Assembly (NCBI GenBank): GCA_024509075.1
Contig: JAKROC010000002.1
Span: 1 to 64,000, forward strand
DNA from: Endozoicomonas sp.
GTDB lineage: Bacteria > Pseudomonadota > Gammaproteobacteria > Pseudomonadales > Endozoicomonadaceae
Direction of reading: 5' to 3'
DNA: 64,000 nt
In this document: piece after piece, positions 27,201 to 35,833 of the stretch
Numbering within the stretch: position 1 is the stretch's first letter
How the letters are laid out: the number at the start of each line of letters is the position of its first letter
Position numbers and translations under genes: made by a program
The notes under the pieces: generated by a model
What the model was told of the DNA's origin: nothing
The model's database searches: none
What the model saw: only the letters and a program-made list of their open reading frames with translations

Positions 27201-29349
27201 AAGTTTTTTTCTACATCCAGATGAAGTGCCTATTTTTCCTGGCTTAAAGCCAGTGCACAAAACGTTGCCCGGTTCAGCCGGTGTTCAAGGCATACATCAG
27301 CAGGGTAGTTTGCAGGGAATGGATCCGTTGCGTTTGACTAACGCTAACGCTGATCAGATGGCTTTGACTGACCGACGCTGGACCATTGACGGTAAGCAGG
27401 GAGAAGAAGGTGGTTTGCTGCACCGGGACTGGACCAAACAAGAGCGAAAAAGCTGGGGGGAGATTGAGGACGCGGCTTATCGTATGGTCAGAGGTCAGGC
27501 GGAAGTGGCTCACGATTTGAGCCTGGGGATTTTTTACAAGCAGGTGGTTGATCGTTTTCAGGGAACTAAGGTTTCTGATTCTGCCGTTGAGGGTTGGCAC
27601 CAGGTTCCGAATACCAAAATCGGGGCTAATAGCCGGTTGAGAAAATATGGAGCGCTGGCGGGTAAGTTTGTGACTCCGGAAGTCTGGGCTGCTGTTAAGC
27701 ATCATGGCCGAAATCCGCTGCTTAATCTTACGAATAATCATCCGGCGGTTAAAAACTATTTGAATCTTTTGGGTAAATGGAAAGCTTATAAAACCGTTTA
27801 TAACCTTGTGTCGCATATGAACAATGTCGTCAGTAATCTGGGTATGTATTACATGAGTGACTACAGTCCTAAATATTTGGCGTCGGCTATCAAAGAGTTG
27901 TACCAGGGTGAAAATTCAGCGTTGTTTCGGGAAGCCAGGGATAATGGTCTGTTTGGTACTGATTACACTGCCACTCTGAACGTAGAGACTGGCCAGCGTA
28001 AACTGGATGAGTTGCTGGAAAAGTTACGTACTCAGGATGAAATACCTGATTTGAATGAAACTCTGGATACGTTGATGAGTATCAAGCAATGGTTTATTGA
28101 AAGTAAAAATGCGGTAAAAGATGCTCAAGGGCCTTGGCAGACTGGCCTTGAGCTGGCAGCTGCGGTGGGCAATCCGTTTGTGAATACGCTGAAAAAGCCT
28201 ATCAGTAAGGCTGCTGATGCGATGCAGTCAGCTTATCGGTTTGAAGATGAGTTTTACAAAATGGCGGTTTATATGGCAGAGCGACAAAAGGGAACCAAGC
28301 CGTTTGATGCTGTGTCTGCTGCTAATAAATACTTTTTTGACTATAGCGATATGCCTACTTTTTTTCAGGCAGTCAGGGATTCGCCATGGGGCAGCCCGTT
28401 TATCAGTTACACGTATTATGCGTTGCCAGCACTGGCCAGAACTGCCATTGAGAAGCCTGAAAAGTTGTTCGCTTTTGCCGCTTTTCTTGAGGGGGTTAAC
28501 TATGCCGGTATGGCTATTAATGGGGAGTTGCAAGACCAGGGCTACTGGGATCGGATGGCTCAGGATGAGGAGGTGTTGCCGGACTGGATGCAAGGCAGGA
28601 GTTTATTTGGTGGGTTGAATAATATTAGTGTGCCGTTTGTTGATAGTTATAAATTGGGGTTGGCTAATATGCTACCTGCCGGTAATCCGTTCATCGGCAA
28701 TGCAGAAAGGGAGGGGGCCTGGCCTGCTGCGTTGAGTTTTTGGGGGCCGGATCCGGCTGGCTCTAATCCGGTAATGCGGTTGATTTTTGATTTGGCTAAT
28801 AACAGGGATTGGCGAGGAAGCCCGATTTACAATGCTGATAGTCCTGATGCTGCTGAAAAATGGCGTAAGGGTTTGAACTACGTTTACCAGAATGTGACCC
28901 CAAGTAATCTGCTATTCCCGGGCAGCTACTCACAGCAGAAGATCATTGAAGGGGCGGCCAACAAAGTACGCCAGGCAGAGCTGGAGGGCGAGCAACCCAA
29001 CGCCCTGTTGGGCGGCATTGTGGATATGGCCAACGCCACCGCTGAAACATTAGGGGCGGGGCAGTTTACCGGGCTGGACCGGCGCGATAATGAGATTCTT
29101 TTTCGGGATGCTTTGCTGGGCTCACTTGGGGTTAAGCTCAGGCCCGTTCGGATTGATCAATTTGCTGAAAGCAAAATGTCTGATCTGAACCAAAAACGAC
29201 AAGGGCAGATTAAGTGGATAGCCAGGCATAAAAAGGATTTTATAGAAGGCAGGATTACAAAAGGGCAATTTGAAAAGTACCTGAGGAAGTTTGAGGCCAA
29301 AAATCAAGAATATGAACAGAAAGCCGGTAAAATAAAAGCAGCTATTTAA
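24238..29349 (+). CDS. Main part of giant polyvalent/ejection protein
   Basis: About 1,695 residues downstream of the G10 tract; no convincing start codon or ribosome site precedes it, so it depends on the upstream frame (joined length about 2,053). A ParB/sulfiredoxin-like segment (VISGRHRLDLAQ, near 25141-25176) lies in the region 25000-25600, as often seen in large polyvalent phage proteins. A Gly/Ala-rich hydrophobic segment is at about 26340-26490. The C-terminal 600 residues (MNNVVSNLGMYYMSDY, FFDYSDMPTF) resemble the conserved ends of giant internal virion proteins. Likely packaged and ejected with DNA. No lysozyme or RNA-polymerase motif was found by eye. Confidence 0.7.
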   Translation: MPVLLPGGGAPATNAGLIAEGAGYGLGSGFVRRPQGAEDMTVQENLSARVEQAGTEAALSALGDVALTKGVQLAMRPFAWTGNKVSGAVNSVVKNYEKQGLDKSARDLGYQDFDEFADAATEIITDETGSRIRLKSEVLNGLSDEDRIKAGGLLNRINPEDASGSGVVSDSGVSSSRAAEDIVDETQLPVLKSDSEQSGSFIPASSTATEAAEATVQGAERSATGQAEAVASGGSESAVAGRFKELPVIETPLSELSLSQDVPQFKSGASETGVVEPLTGTFDRRGVGAIQVWVRSDGRKEVISGRHRLDLAQRSGEETIPAQYYYESEGFTKEDAAILDALLNIRDEKGKVKDYVDYIQGTRLTEEEAIAEGILGRAMGQRAYTIATEGSETLITAHRNDRLTDEGAARIAHAAPGNERLQSVGIKAIEDGKPIVVAENMVKAVRSMSGDTGPTGSMDMFGFDDSAIKEAELLARQAGRKQDDIQKTLSAVKGASKNPTLAAKEGVDIHDPDALKLRIAELEAQKEAWRNWHTNPAMVDELRADLGLPPALRNAEPEPDLMANTLEAVPENQGGFFDKFDLTQPTARELEARDVARQEAVTRGQQEQAALDARAKADAELDDFELGIQGSGQDVLARQSDLLAANGQMGGEQHSAQAGLKSGDKTGGNGGSLQEAVPAGTQLFDVTSGFAMAARKVSDILHLNPGGAVGGAVYGGIAGGDATEKRYTPQWWLNSVMGALGGAMAGSYGLTKVKTTRVGGKTLLGDRSWAMQSMDFLADKISKLPGFGSGDKDIKPLKKQQQLLKALLKRQAEKAGQYLLDNFTPSQRATMADLIEQRGIIAEGNLLHRQAQELDEFISFTSDKMKELGMLDESIETGAYLHRYYAKDLGITGLMRGLMPGGRTMSGSWSRRRGTQEVFDRRYMSQSMRDTLDEVQNLIVERDKLKKKAGDLIGDDTQNRIDEINAQLKSLQSIEFREYLAMENGQMKSFFLHPDEVPIFPGLKPVHKTLPGSAGVQGIHQQGSLQGMDPLRLTNANADQMALTDRRWTIDGKQGEEGGLLHRDWTKQERKSWGEIEDAAYRMVRGQAEVAHDLSLGIFYKQVVDRFQGTKVSDSAVEGWHQVPNTKIGANSRLRKYGALAGKFVTPEVWAAVKHHGRNPLLNLTNNHPAVKNYLNLLGKWKAYKTVYNLVSHMNNVVSNLGMYYMSDYSPKYLASAIKELYQGENSALFREARDNGLFGTDYTATLNVETGQRKLDELLEKLRTQDEIPDLNETLDTLMSIKQWFIESKNAVKDAQGPWQTGLELAAAVGNPFVNTLKKPISKAADAMQSAYRFEDEFYKMAVYMAERQKGTKPFDAVSAANKYFFDYSDMPTFFQAVRDSPWGSPFISYTYYALPALARTAIEKPEKLFAFAAFLEGVNYAGMAINGELQDQGYWDRMAQDEEVLPDWMQGRSLFGGLNNISVPFVDSYKLGLANMLPAGNPFIGNAEREGAWPAALSFWGPDPAGSNPVMRLIFDLANNRDWRGSPIYNADSPDAAEKWRKGLNYVYQNVTPSNLLFPGSYSQQKIIEGAANKVRQAELEGEQPNALLGGIVDMANATAETLGAGQFTGLDRRDNEILFRDALLGSLGVKLRPVRIDQFAESKMSDLNQKRQGQIKWIARHKKDFIEGRITKGQFEKYLRKFEAKNQEYEQKAGKIKAAI
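24256..24265 (+). repeat. Homopolymer run of ten G
   Basis: Ten consecutive G within the coding region. Loss of one G, or gain of two, restores a single reading frame of about 2,053 codons. Runs of this length are prone to slipped-strand mispairing during replication and to sequencing errors. Confidence 0.95.
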
Positions 29350-29477
29350 AACTGTTGTTTTGGCAATTTAAAGCTAATAATCGCAAGTATGTTTAAAGAC
29401 AGGCATTAATTGAACAAGCATTGTAATTTAAAAAAGCTAACCTAACCTTTCAATCAATAAAAAGAGAAAGGTTAATC

Positions 29478-29660
29478 ATGTTAAAAGATAAAGAAGAATT
29501 TAGTGATAAAATGTTGTGTTTTACACTGGAAATAGTTGCTGATTCATTAGAAACAGGTATGAATTGGCAAAGTGAAAAAAATCGTTCTGCGGCCTTGATT
29601 ATTCGCAATATGATCAAAATACTGTCTGCCAGGAGCCAGGAGCCAGGAGCCAGGAGTTAG
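29478..29660 (+). CDS. Small cargo protein ending in repeat tract
   Basis: 60 residues. GAGAAAGG is placed well before the ATG. The first 50 residues are acidic then helical (EEFSDKMLCFTLEIVADSLE, RSAALIIRNMIKILS); the last eight (ARSQEPGARS) are translated from the AGGAGCC tandem repeat, and a variant unit AGGAGTT provides the stop. The original 3' end seems to have been replaced by the repeat. Low GC, unlike the structural genes. Function unknown. Confidence 0.55.
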   Translation: MLKDKEEFSDKMLCFTLEIVADSLETGMNWQSEKNRSAALIIRNMIKILSARSQEPGARS

Positions 29661-29763
29661 GAGCCAGGAGCCAGGAGCCAGGAGCCAGGAGCCAGGAGCC
29701 AGGAGCCAGAAGCCAGAAGCCAGGAGCTAGGAGCCATGAGCCAGGAGCCAGGAGCTAGGAGCC
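29628..29763. repeat. Tandem heptamer repeat AGGAGCC, 19 units
   Basis: From 29631 to 29763 there are exactly 19 head-to-tail seven-base units with a few variants (AGGAGTT, AGAAGCC, AGGAGCT, ATGAGCC); three bases of a partial unit precede them. It starts inside the previous gene. No dyad symmetry. Confidence 0.95.
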
Positions 29764-29898
29764 CTCCGGTTGCGATGGTCAAGAGTTATTAGCTAAAAGT
29801 CGATCGGCCAAGATCAAGCATGAATAACAAAAAATTAACAGGATTTTAGAGAATATATTATTCTTTCTCTGTCTTATAATTTTTTGAGAACGTTCGTT

Positions 29899-30132
29899 AT
29901 GAAACAGGAAAATGTTACCAACGATGATGGTTGTCTTGTAACTAATGATCTGGATTGTGGTTATATGCAGCAGATTATCACTGACTCTATGGCGGTATGT
30001 ATACGGCAGGATGATATACCCATTGATAAGCTGAACAGCATGAAACTGATCATCACTCAGACAAGTCAGTTCAGCTTAATGAAAGGGTTTGCTGAAAAGA
30101 AACAGCCAGCTATATCTATCGTTTCTTCCTAG
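29899..30132 (+). CDS. Small hypothetical protein near prophage end
   Basis: 77 residues from ATG 29899. Acidic N-terminus (MKQENVTNDDGCLVTNDLDCG), then a helical part. No recognised family. It has its own upstream AT-rich region with a TATAAT at 29875-29880, so it may be a separately expressed cargo gene. Moderate doubt that it is real. Confidence 0.4.
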   Translation: MKQENVTNDDGCLVTNDLDCGYMQQIITDSMAVCIRQDDIPIDKLNSMKLIITQTSQFSLMKGFAEKKQPAISIVSS

Positions 30133-30288
30133 CCTCAAGGGTAGCCAGGTACTTTGCAAGACCTATAAGGCAGTTTCCTACCTATTTCTCCATGATGGAG
30201 TATTGTATTCAGCAGGATACTTGGCACAGTGCCAGTCCTACCTACCTATTGTAAGCGAGATTACCGGTTAGTCTTTAGCAAAAAAACG

Positions 30289-30439
30289 GGACATAATGTG
30301 GGACATAATGATTTGGTAGTGTGCTGGTTCTGACTTGTTGGCTGTTTTTATTCTATGGTTTGATGATATAAATGCACCAAAAGTTGGTTGATATTTGTAC
30401 AGTAGGCCGGACATGAACGGGACATAATTGAGGACATAA
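30289..30439 (+). other. GGACATAA direct repeats, candidate integrase arm sites
   Basis: GGACAT occurs at 30289, 30301, 30409, 30420 and 30432, all in the same orientation, four followed by AA or AAT. Spacings of 12, then 11 and 12, put them about one helical turn apart in two groups, 100 to 280 bases from the tRNA fragment. This is the arrangement of arm-type sites of tyrosine-recombinase integrases. The 30133-30622 stretch has no convincing gene. Confidence 0.5.
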
Positions 30440-30540
30440 AGATACTTTATGAACAAAATATGAGCAGTATGAAAAATAAAATTCCTTTGTATATCAATAT
30501 GTTGCTGCTCTGTAAAAATACGGGCTACAGTTTGACATGG

Positions 30541-30576
30541 TGGGGGTCGCTGGTTCAAGTCCAGTACCGACTACCA
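30541..30576 (+). other. 3' tRNA fragment, probable attR
   Basis: T-stem GCTGG / CCAGT (30549-30553, 30561-30565) with loop TTCAAGT, then acceptor strand ACCGACT, A and CCA (30566-30576). The T-arm resembles that of tRNA-Ile(CAU). No matching 5' acceptor strand (AGTCGGT) lies upstream at the expected distance, so this is only the 3' end. It marks the junction between prophage and housekeeping genes. The intact tRNA should be at the left end of the prophage. Confidence 0.75.
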
Positions 30577-30622
30577 TTCCCTGATTCAAAATACCATTGT
30601 TGTTGAAAAAAACAGGGTGATG

Positions 30623-30817
30623 TCACCCTTTAAAATGCTTGAACCACTTGGCATCCAGTGCCTTTAGTATTTTTTCGTTGTCGTCTTTTGTGTCAACCAG
30701 CCAGCCCGACGGGCAGTCAATGGAGCGATAACAACGGATGACGGTGCGCAGGCGGTGCTTTTGCGCTGGGTAAAAGTGTGTGGTGACCAGGTCCCCGGAT
30801 TCGAATGGTTTTTTCAT
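30623..30817 (-). CDS. Small hypothetical protein
   Basis: 64 residues: MKKPFESGDLVTTHFYPAQ, then GWLVDTKDDNEKILKALDAKWFKHF. It looks like a small beta-barrel with a helical end; the opening FESGDLVTTHFYP recalls SH3-like folds. No family recognised. It lies just outside the attachment site, so it is host-encoded, and is transcribed away from purE. Confidence 0.5.
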   Translation of the reverse strand: MKKPFESGDLVTTHFYPAQKHRLRTVIRCYRSIDCPSGWLVDTKDDNEKILKALDAKWFKHFKG

Positions 30818-31024
30818 AACAGACTACTGATATTGACCTGAATGCAAAAAGAAGCACACATTTTAGTGTATCGCCCACAGAAGGCAGAGAAAGAATGTGC
30901 CATGGCCTTTAAAAGTCAACTGACGTATACAACCCCTCCCGGTGACTGTTGATCATTTATAATGGCAATGGCGGCTGGGTTCAAGAACTATGTTATGATC
31001 AACAGCCAGCGCAGAGGAGGGGTT

Positions 31025-31519
31025 ATGACTGTTGGTATTATTATGGGGTCTGGTTCCGATTGGCCCACCATGCAGCACGCAGCCGAGATGTTGGCAAAAT
31101 TTGGCATTAATTACGAAACCAGAGTAGTTTCTGCTCACCGGACGCCCCATTTACTCGCTGAGTACGCCTCACAGGCGGCTTCTCGTGGCATTAAGGTGAT
31201 TATTGCTGGTGCCGGTGGGGCTGCCCATCTTCCAGGCATGGCTGCGGCCTACACCAGTTTGCCGGTGCTTGGTGTGCCGGTGAAATCAAAGGCGCTGAAA
31301 GGTATTGACTCCCTGCTGTCTATTTGTCAGATGCCCAGGGGCGTAGCTGTTGGCACTTTGGCCATCGGTGAGGCGGGGGCAGCCAATGCAGGTTTGCTGG
31401 CAGCCCAGATACTTGGTTGTCAGCAAACTGAGCTACAGGCGCGTATTGAAGAATTTCGCCAGCAGCAGACACAGGCAGTGCTGGCCAGTCCAGACCCAGC
31501 CCAACCAAGTCAACCATAA
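31025..31519 (+). CDS. purE: N5-carboxyaminoimidazole ribonucleotide mutase
   Basis: 164 residues from ATG 31025, chosen because GAGGAGG lies just upstream and the family motif starts directly after. PurE converts N5-CAIR to CAIR in purine synthesis. GSGSDW (residues 8-13), SAHRTP (36-41, with the catalytic His) and [10 protein letters not shown] are present. An extended -10-like TGTTATGAT lies at 30991-30999. The gene is followed after nine bases by purK, its usual partner. Full length, no anomaly. Confidence 0.96.
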   Translation: MTVGIIMGSGSDWPTMQHAAEMLAKFGINYETRVVSAHRTPHLLAEYASQAASRGIKVIIAGAGGAAHLPGMAAAYTSLPVLGVPVKSKALKGIDSLLSICQMPRGVAVGTLAIGEAGAANAGLLAAQILGCQQTELQARIEEFRQQQTQAVLASPDPAQPSQP

Positions 31520-31528
31520 AAGACGAGC

Positions 31529-32668
31529 ATGAACATTCTAGTATTAGGTGCCGGCCAGCTGGCCCGCATGATGAGTTTGGCGGGGGCGCCGCTGAACATT
31601 GGTGTTCTCTCCTATGATGTTGGCTCCGGTCAACTGCTGCACCCATTGACCAGGCATGTTTTTGACCAGACTCTTGTTCAGGCTATTGCTGACAGTGATG
31701 CCATTACCGCCGAGTTTGAACACATTCCCGATGAAGTGTTGAGCCAGTGTGAGGCTTCCGGAAAGTTCTACCCCGGTAAACAGGCGGTCAAGGTCGGTGG
31801 CGATCGCGCCCTGGAAAAGGCGCTGCTTGAGCAGGCAGGCGTGCCCTGTGCCGCTTATCAGCTAATTACCGAGCGTGCCCACCTGGATCTGGCGATTGCG
31901 GTGCTCGGTTTTCCTTTGGTGATCAAAACCTGTCAGGCTGGCTACGACGGTAAGGGGCAGTGGCGTCTGTATGCTGAAGCAGATGTAGCGACGGTGTGGG
32001 CGCAAGTGGCCGCATTTCTTGCTGCCGACGCGCTACACTCCATCATTGCGGAACGGATGGTTCCCTTTCAGCGTGAGGTTTCGGTGATTGGGGTGCGTGA
32101 CCGTTTGGGCAATATAGCCATTTATCCGGTTACGGAAAATGAGCATGTCAACGGTGTGCTGACGCTGTCGCTGGCCAAAGCTATTGAGGGTGAGATACAT
32201 CAGCAAGCGGTGGAGGCGTTCAGTCGGCTGGCTTCAGCGCTGGATTATATCGGCGTCATGGCCATCGAATTTTTCGATGTGGACGGTCAGCTTATTGTTA
32301 ACGAGATTGCTCCCCGGGTGCATAACTCTGGCCACTGGACCCAGCAGGGTACCCTGTGCTGCCAGTTTGAGAATCATCTGCGCGCGGTGGCCGGCCTGCC
32401 TTTGGGCAGTACAGAGGCGATCGGGCCGAGCGCCATGATCAATGTTCTGGGGCAGGCGAGTATTCCTGCCGAGGTGTTATCCGTTGCCAACGTCACCAGC
32501 CACTGGTACGGCAAAGCTTGTCGGCCGGGGCGTAAAATGGGACATATAAATATGGTGGCTGGGAGTGAGGCGCTGCTGGGCGAGAAGCTGCTGGCTCTGT
32601 CGGCTTTTTTGCCCGGCGAGAGTTATCCGGGCGTTGCTCAGCGGGGCGGTGAACTGATGCGTGAGTAA
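31529..32668 (+). CDS. purK: N5-carboxyaminoimidazole ribonucleotide synthase
   Basis: 379 residues, an ATP-grasp enzyme that makes N5-CAIR from AIR, bicarbonate and ATP. The N-terminal LGAGQLARMM motif, the AEFEHIPDEVL segment, the ATP-grasp region VIKTCQAGYDGKGQW and the late NEIAPRVHNSGHWTQ are typical. It forms an operon with purE. Nothing unusual. Confidence 0.96.
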   Translation: MNILVLGAGQLARMMSLAGAPLNIGVLSYDVGSGQLLHPLTRHVFDQTLVQAIADSDAITAEFEHIPDEVLSQCEASGKFYPGKQAVKVGGDRALEKALLEQAGVPCAAYQLITERAHLDLAIAVLGFPLVIKTCQAGYDGKGQWRLYAEADVATVWAQVAAFLAADALHSIIAERMVPFQREVSVIGVRDRLGNIAIYPVTENEHVNGVLTLSLAKAIEGEIHQQAVEAFSRLASALDYIGVMAIEFFDVDGQLIVNEIAPRVHNSGHWTQQGTLCCQFENHLRAVAGLPLGSTEAIGPSAMINVLGQASIPAEVLSVANVTSHWYGKACRPGRKMGHINMVAGSEALLGEKLLALSAFLPGESYPGVAQRGGELMRE

Positions 32669-32695
32669 CATGACACCGGGTGACTTCACCGGCGC

Positions 32696-33949
32696 TCAGT
32701 GTGGGTTAACCGGGCGATAGCCTGTTTTTGTTTTTCGCTGGTGTTGCAGCCACAGCAGCGGGGCGGCAATAGCCACCATTCCCACGGCATAGACCATTTT
32801 CCAGCCCAGCCCCCACGCCAGCACCAGGCAGAACAGGCAACCTGAGGCGGTTAGCCAGTGATAGTTGGCCGGCAGCAGGCGAAAAGCAGCTAGCAGGGCA
32901 ACAAAATAGATCATGACAAAAATGCCATTGACCCAGGACACCAGGTCTTCCAGGTTTTGCCCGCTCTGGTGGGTGGCGGCTAATATGATGGCCACCACCA
33001 GTAACAGAGTGACCAGCGCCCGTTCCGAGACACCATAACGGTTGCACTTGCTGAACCAGGCCGGCAGCACGCCTGCCTGGGAAAAACTCAGGGTCAGGCG
33101 GATCAGGCTGGCCGTGTAGACATTCACCGCAGCAATCCCGCCGCCCAGCCCGAGCAGGCCGATAACCTGCGCACCGGAGCCACCAAGCAATCGGTCAAAC
33201 ACGCCAACCATGGCCAGTGGCGCGTCGGTGGGGACAGAAAGAATCAGCCAGGTACAGGCCGCGTAGATACAGCCAACCAGTACCACACCAATCATAATGG
33301 CGGGCTTCAAGTCTCTGTCTGGCTGGCGAAAATCTGCGGCCAAGTGAGACATGGCTTCAATACCAAGAAAGCTCCAGAAAGCCAGTCCGGCTGCCGACAG
33401 TACCTGGCTGCTTGATGTGCTGGCCGGTGTGTCTGGTAATTCAACCAGTGCCCGGGCGATTAGCATCAATGCCAAAACAGCCAGCATGCTCAAGGTCAGC
33501 CCCAGTTGCAGCGCAGCGGAAATATGAATGCCCCGGTAATTCAGTGCATACAACAACACCAGAAAGCCTGACTGAATAACCAGGGCCATGCCGGCCGGCA
33601 CGGCGAACAGGGCATCGATAAACTGATAGGTCATCAGGATGGCTGCCGGTGTGCCCAAAGGCACCGCCAGCAAAAAGATAACGCCCACGCTGCGACCGGC
33701 AACGGCACCAAACGCTTTCTCCACAAAGTAAGCCGGTCCGGCGGCGTGGGGAAAACGGCTGGCCAGGCTGGCAAACACCAGCGCCACCGGGATAATGCTC
33801 AGCATTAGCAAGCCCCAGGCCCACAGCGCACCGAAGCCGGCCAGTTTGATGGTCAGCTGGGGCAGAATAAAGACACTGGTTCCCAGCAAGGTGGTTACCA
33901 GCAGGCCGGCACCTTGCCAGCGGCCAATTCCCAATTGTGTTGCCTGCAC
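32696..33949 (-). CDS. yjeH: YjeH-type amino acid exporter
   Basis: 417 residues, about twelve membrane segments, APC superfamily. The opening GAGLLVTTLLGTSVFILPQL, SFLGIEAMSHLAADFRQPDRDLK and the late WVNGIFVMIYFVALLAAFRLL match E. coli YjeH, which exports methionine and branched-chain amino acids. The C-terminus is basic and short. It is convergent with purK (27 bases) and divergent from the periplasmic gene at 34059. Substrate is inferred from family. Confidence 0.85.
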   Translation of the reverse strand: MQATQLGIGRWQGAGLLVTTLLGTSVFILPQLTIKLAGFGALWAWGLLMLSIIPVALVFASLASRFPHAAGPAYFVEKAFGAVAGRSVGVIFLLAVPLGTPAAILMTYQFIDALFAVPAGMALVIQSGFLVLLYALNYRGIHISAALQLGLTLSMLAVLALMLIARALVELPDTPASTSSSQVLSAAGLAFWSFLGIEAMSHLAADFRQPDRDLKPAIMIGVVLVGCIYAACTWLILSVPTDAPLAMVGVFDRLLGGSGAQVIGLLGLGGGIAAVNVYTASLIRLTLSFSQAGVLPAWFSKCNRYGVSERALVTLLLVVAIILAATHQSGQNLEDLVSWVNGIFVMIYFVALLAAFRLLPANYHWLTASGCLFCLVLAWGLGWKMVYAVGMVAIAAPLLWLQHQRKTKTGYRPVNPH

Positions 33950-34058
33950 CGTTGCATCCCGATTGTGGTTTATCGCGTTGTGGTACTATACACGCTCGCT
34001 GGCTGGTGAGAGAAAATTCTCTGGGCTCCACCGCCACAGCGCACCGATAAATTTCCGG

Positions 34059-34496
34059 ATGAATCCTATGAATGTGCTTCTGCTGGCCATGCTGTTGTCC
34101 AACGCAACGTTCGCTGCTGACGTGACCGTCAACCCCGGCAAGTATTCCGATTACTACCATATGTCATACTCGTTGGTACCTGGCGAATATCAGGTCAATA
34201 AAGCCTATGGGTTTAACGATGGAGGGCAGTTTGAGGTGCTGGTACCCAAGGCGTATTTTCCGATCCCGGCCCCCAACTGCCGGAAAAACATTATTATCCG
34301 CATGCCCTGGTCGGCAAACGAAGAGAAAAAACGCGCACTTTACCAAGCGCTGTTGTCCGCCAGCGAGCCGGTGCCTGTGACTCTGGAGCTGAACCCCTAC
34401 ATTGAGGTGTTGCACAAACAGCCGTTGGATCTTGAGCTGACCTACTGCAATGTTTTTTTTCGTCACCGCAACGGCGACTACTACGACCGGTTGTAA
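34059..34496 (+). CDS. Small exported protein
   Basis: 145 residues from ATG 34059 (ATG 34068 also possible). Signal peptide with likely cleavage at TFAA-DVTV; the mature part is about 125 residues. Two Cys residues (PAPNCRKNI and LTYCNVFF) could form a disulfide. The region VPVTLELNPYIEV suggests a beta fold. No family recognised. It is in the same direction as fabV but separated by 121 bases that contain a GGGGA ribosome site for fabV. Confidence 0.6.
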   Translation: MNPMNVLLLAMLLSNATFAADVTVNPGKYSDYYHMSYSLVPGEYQVNKAYGFNDGGQFEVLVPKAYFPIPAPNCRKNIIIRMPWSANEEKKRALYQALLSASEPVPVTLELNPYIEVLHKQPLDLELTYCNVFFRHRNGDYYDRL

Positions 34497-34617
34497 TCCC
34501 GGTTGCCAATGGCCAGCCTGTTATGGTGATTGCCTTTCACAACCGGCTGCTTTTGGGTAAGCTACGGCATTTGTTTTGCCAGCTCTGCGCTGGGCATTTC
34601 ACCTGTTGGGGATAACG

Positions 34618-35820
34618 ATGATCATCGCACCAAAGATTCGTGGCTTTATCTGTACCACCACTCACCCGGTCGGTTGTGAAGCCAATGTACAGGAACAGAT
34701 CGATTACACCCGTGCTCTTGGTCCGGTCACCAACGGCCCGAAAAAAGTCCTGGTGATTGGCGCTTCCAGTGGTTACGGCCTGGCATCGCGCATCACTGCC
34801 GCTTTTGGCTCCGATGCGGCCACCGTTGGTGTGTTTTTTGAAAAGGCGGCCACCGCTGGCAAACCGGGCACAGCCGGTTGGTACAATTCGGCTGCATTTG
34901 AAAAGCTGGCCCACAAAGCGGGGCTGTACGCCAGAAGCATTAATGGCGATGCGTTCAGTCATGAGGCCAAAGAGAAAGCCATTGAGCTGATCCGGGAGGA
35001 CCTGGGGCAGGTGGATATGGTAATTTACTCCCTGGCCTCGCCCGTGCGCAAGCTGCCTGACACCGGTGAGGTGGTTCGTTCCGTGCTCAAGCCCATGGGT
35101 GCGCCGTACCGTGCCACCGCCGTGGACACCAATAAAGACTCTCTCTTTGAAGCCATAGTTGAGCCAGCCACCACCGAAGAGGTGGCCGCCACCGTGACCG
35201 TGATGGGTGGTGAGGACTGGGAGCTGTGGATGAAGGCGCTGTCTCAGGCTGGTGTGCTCGCCAGGGGGTGCAAAACCGTGGCTTACAGCTACATCGGTAC
35301 AGAGCTGACCTGGCCCATCTACTGGGACGGTGCTTTGGGGGTGGCGAAAAAAGATCTGGACCGGGCGGCCCACGCCATTGACGGGCAGATGCAGGCCATT
35401 GATGGCAGTGCCAACATTGCCGTACTCAAGAGTGTGGTGACCCAGGCCAGTTCCGCCATTCCAGTTATGCCACTTTACATCGCCATGGTTTACAAAAAAA
35501 TGCGTGAGGAAGGCCTGCACGAAGGCTGTATTGAGCAGATCAACCGCATGTTCCGCCAGCGGCTCTATCGCGCAGACGGTGCTGAGGCTGAAGTGGACGA
35601 CAGTAATCGTTTGCGTCTGGACGACTGGGAGCTTCGGGACAATATTCAGGCTCACTGCATGACGCTCTGGCCACAACTGACCGATGGCAATCTGACCGAG
35701 TTGACCGACTACCGGCTCTACAAAGAAGAGTTTCTCAAGCTGTTTGGTTTTGGTGTTGACGGTGTGGATTACGACGCTGACGTAGAGACTCTGGTACCTT
35801 TTGAGGTGATCACCGTTTAG
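34618..35820 (+). CDS. fabV: Trans-2-enoyl-ACP/CoA reductase
   Basis: 400 residues from ATG 34618 (GGGGA upstream; longer in-frame starts lack support). Last step of fatty acid elongation, NADH-dependent; FabV enzymes are generally triclosan-resistant. The opening [19 protein letters not shown], nucleotide-binding [17 protein letters not shown], and the catalytic Tyr-x8-Lys ([10 protein letters not shown]) are present. Full length. A hypothetical gene follows after 13 bases and is probably co-transcribed. Confidence 0.96.
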   Translation: MIIAPKIRGFICTTTHPVGCEANVQEQIDYTRALGPVTNGPKKVLVIGASSGYGLASRITAAFGSDAATVGVFFEKAATAGKPGTAGWYNSAAFEKLAHKAGLYARSINGDAFSHEAKEKAIELIREDLGQVDMVIYSLASPVRKLPDTGEVVRSVLKPMGAPYRATAVDTNKDSLFEAIVEPATTEEVAATVTVMGGEDWELWMKALSQAGVLARGCKTVAYSYIGTELTWPIYWDGALGVAKKDLDRAAHAIDGQMQAIDGSANIAVLKSVVTQASSAIPVMPLYIAMVYKKMREEGLHEGCIEQINRMFRQRLYRADGAEAEVDDSNRLRLDDWELRDNIQAHCMTLWPQLTDGNLTELTDYRLYKEEFLKLFGFGVDGVDYDADVETLVPFEVITV

Positions 35821-35833
35821 GCAAGGTGCGCCG

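Larger units (their letters stand above)
1..30576. mobile_element. Prophage, podovirus-like, left end outside window
   Basis: Continuous phage gene content runs from the replication gene at the left edge to a 3' tRNA fragment at 30541-30576, after which housekeeping genes (purE, purK) begin. Terminase, portal, scaffold, capsid, adaptor, fibre and ejection-type genes are all present in normal late-operon order. No tail-sheath, tail-tube or tape-measure gene is seen, which favours a short-tailed virion. No integrase lies in the window; it and the intact tRNA gene should be just left of base 1. Whether the phage is still active cannot be told from this window. Confidence 0.87.

Noticed and set aside
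29628..29763. Repeats considered as a CRISPR array
   Set aside because: The unit is seven bases in direct tandem without spacers, and no cas gene is nearby.
30089..30271. A 60-codon frame near the prophage end
   Set aside because: Overlaps the better gene at 29899-30132, has no ribosome site and no family features.
30268..30558. A 96-codon - strand frame over the right attachment region
   Set aside because: It covers the direct repeats and the tRNA fragment, so it is best seen as non-coding attachment sequence.
30501..30576. A complete tRNA gene at the prophage end
   Set aside because: Only the T-arm and 3' acceptor strand are present; no 5' acceptor, D-arm or anticodon arm fits upstream.
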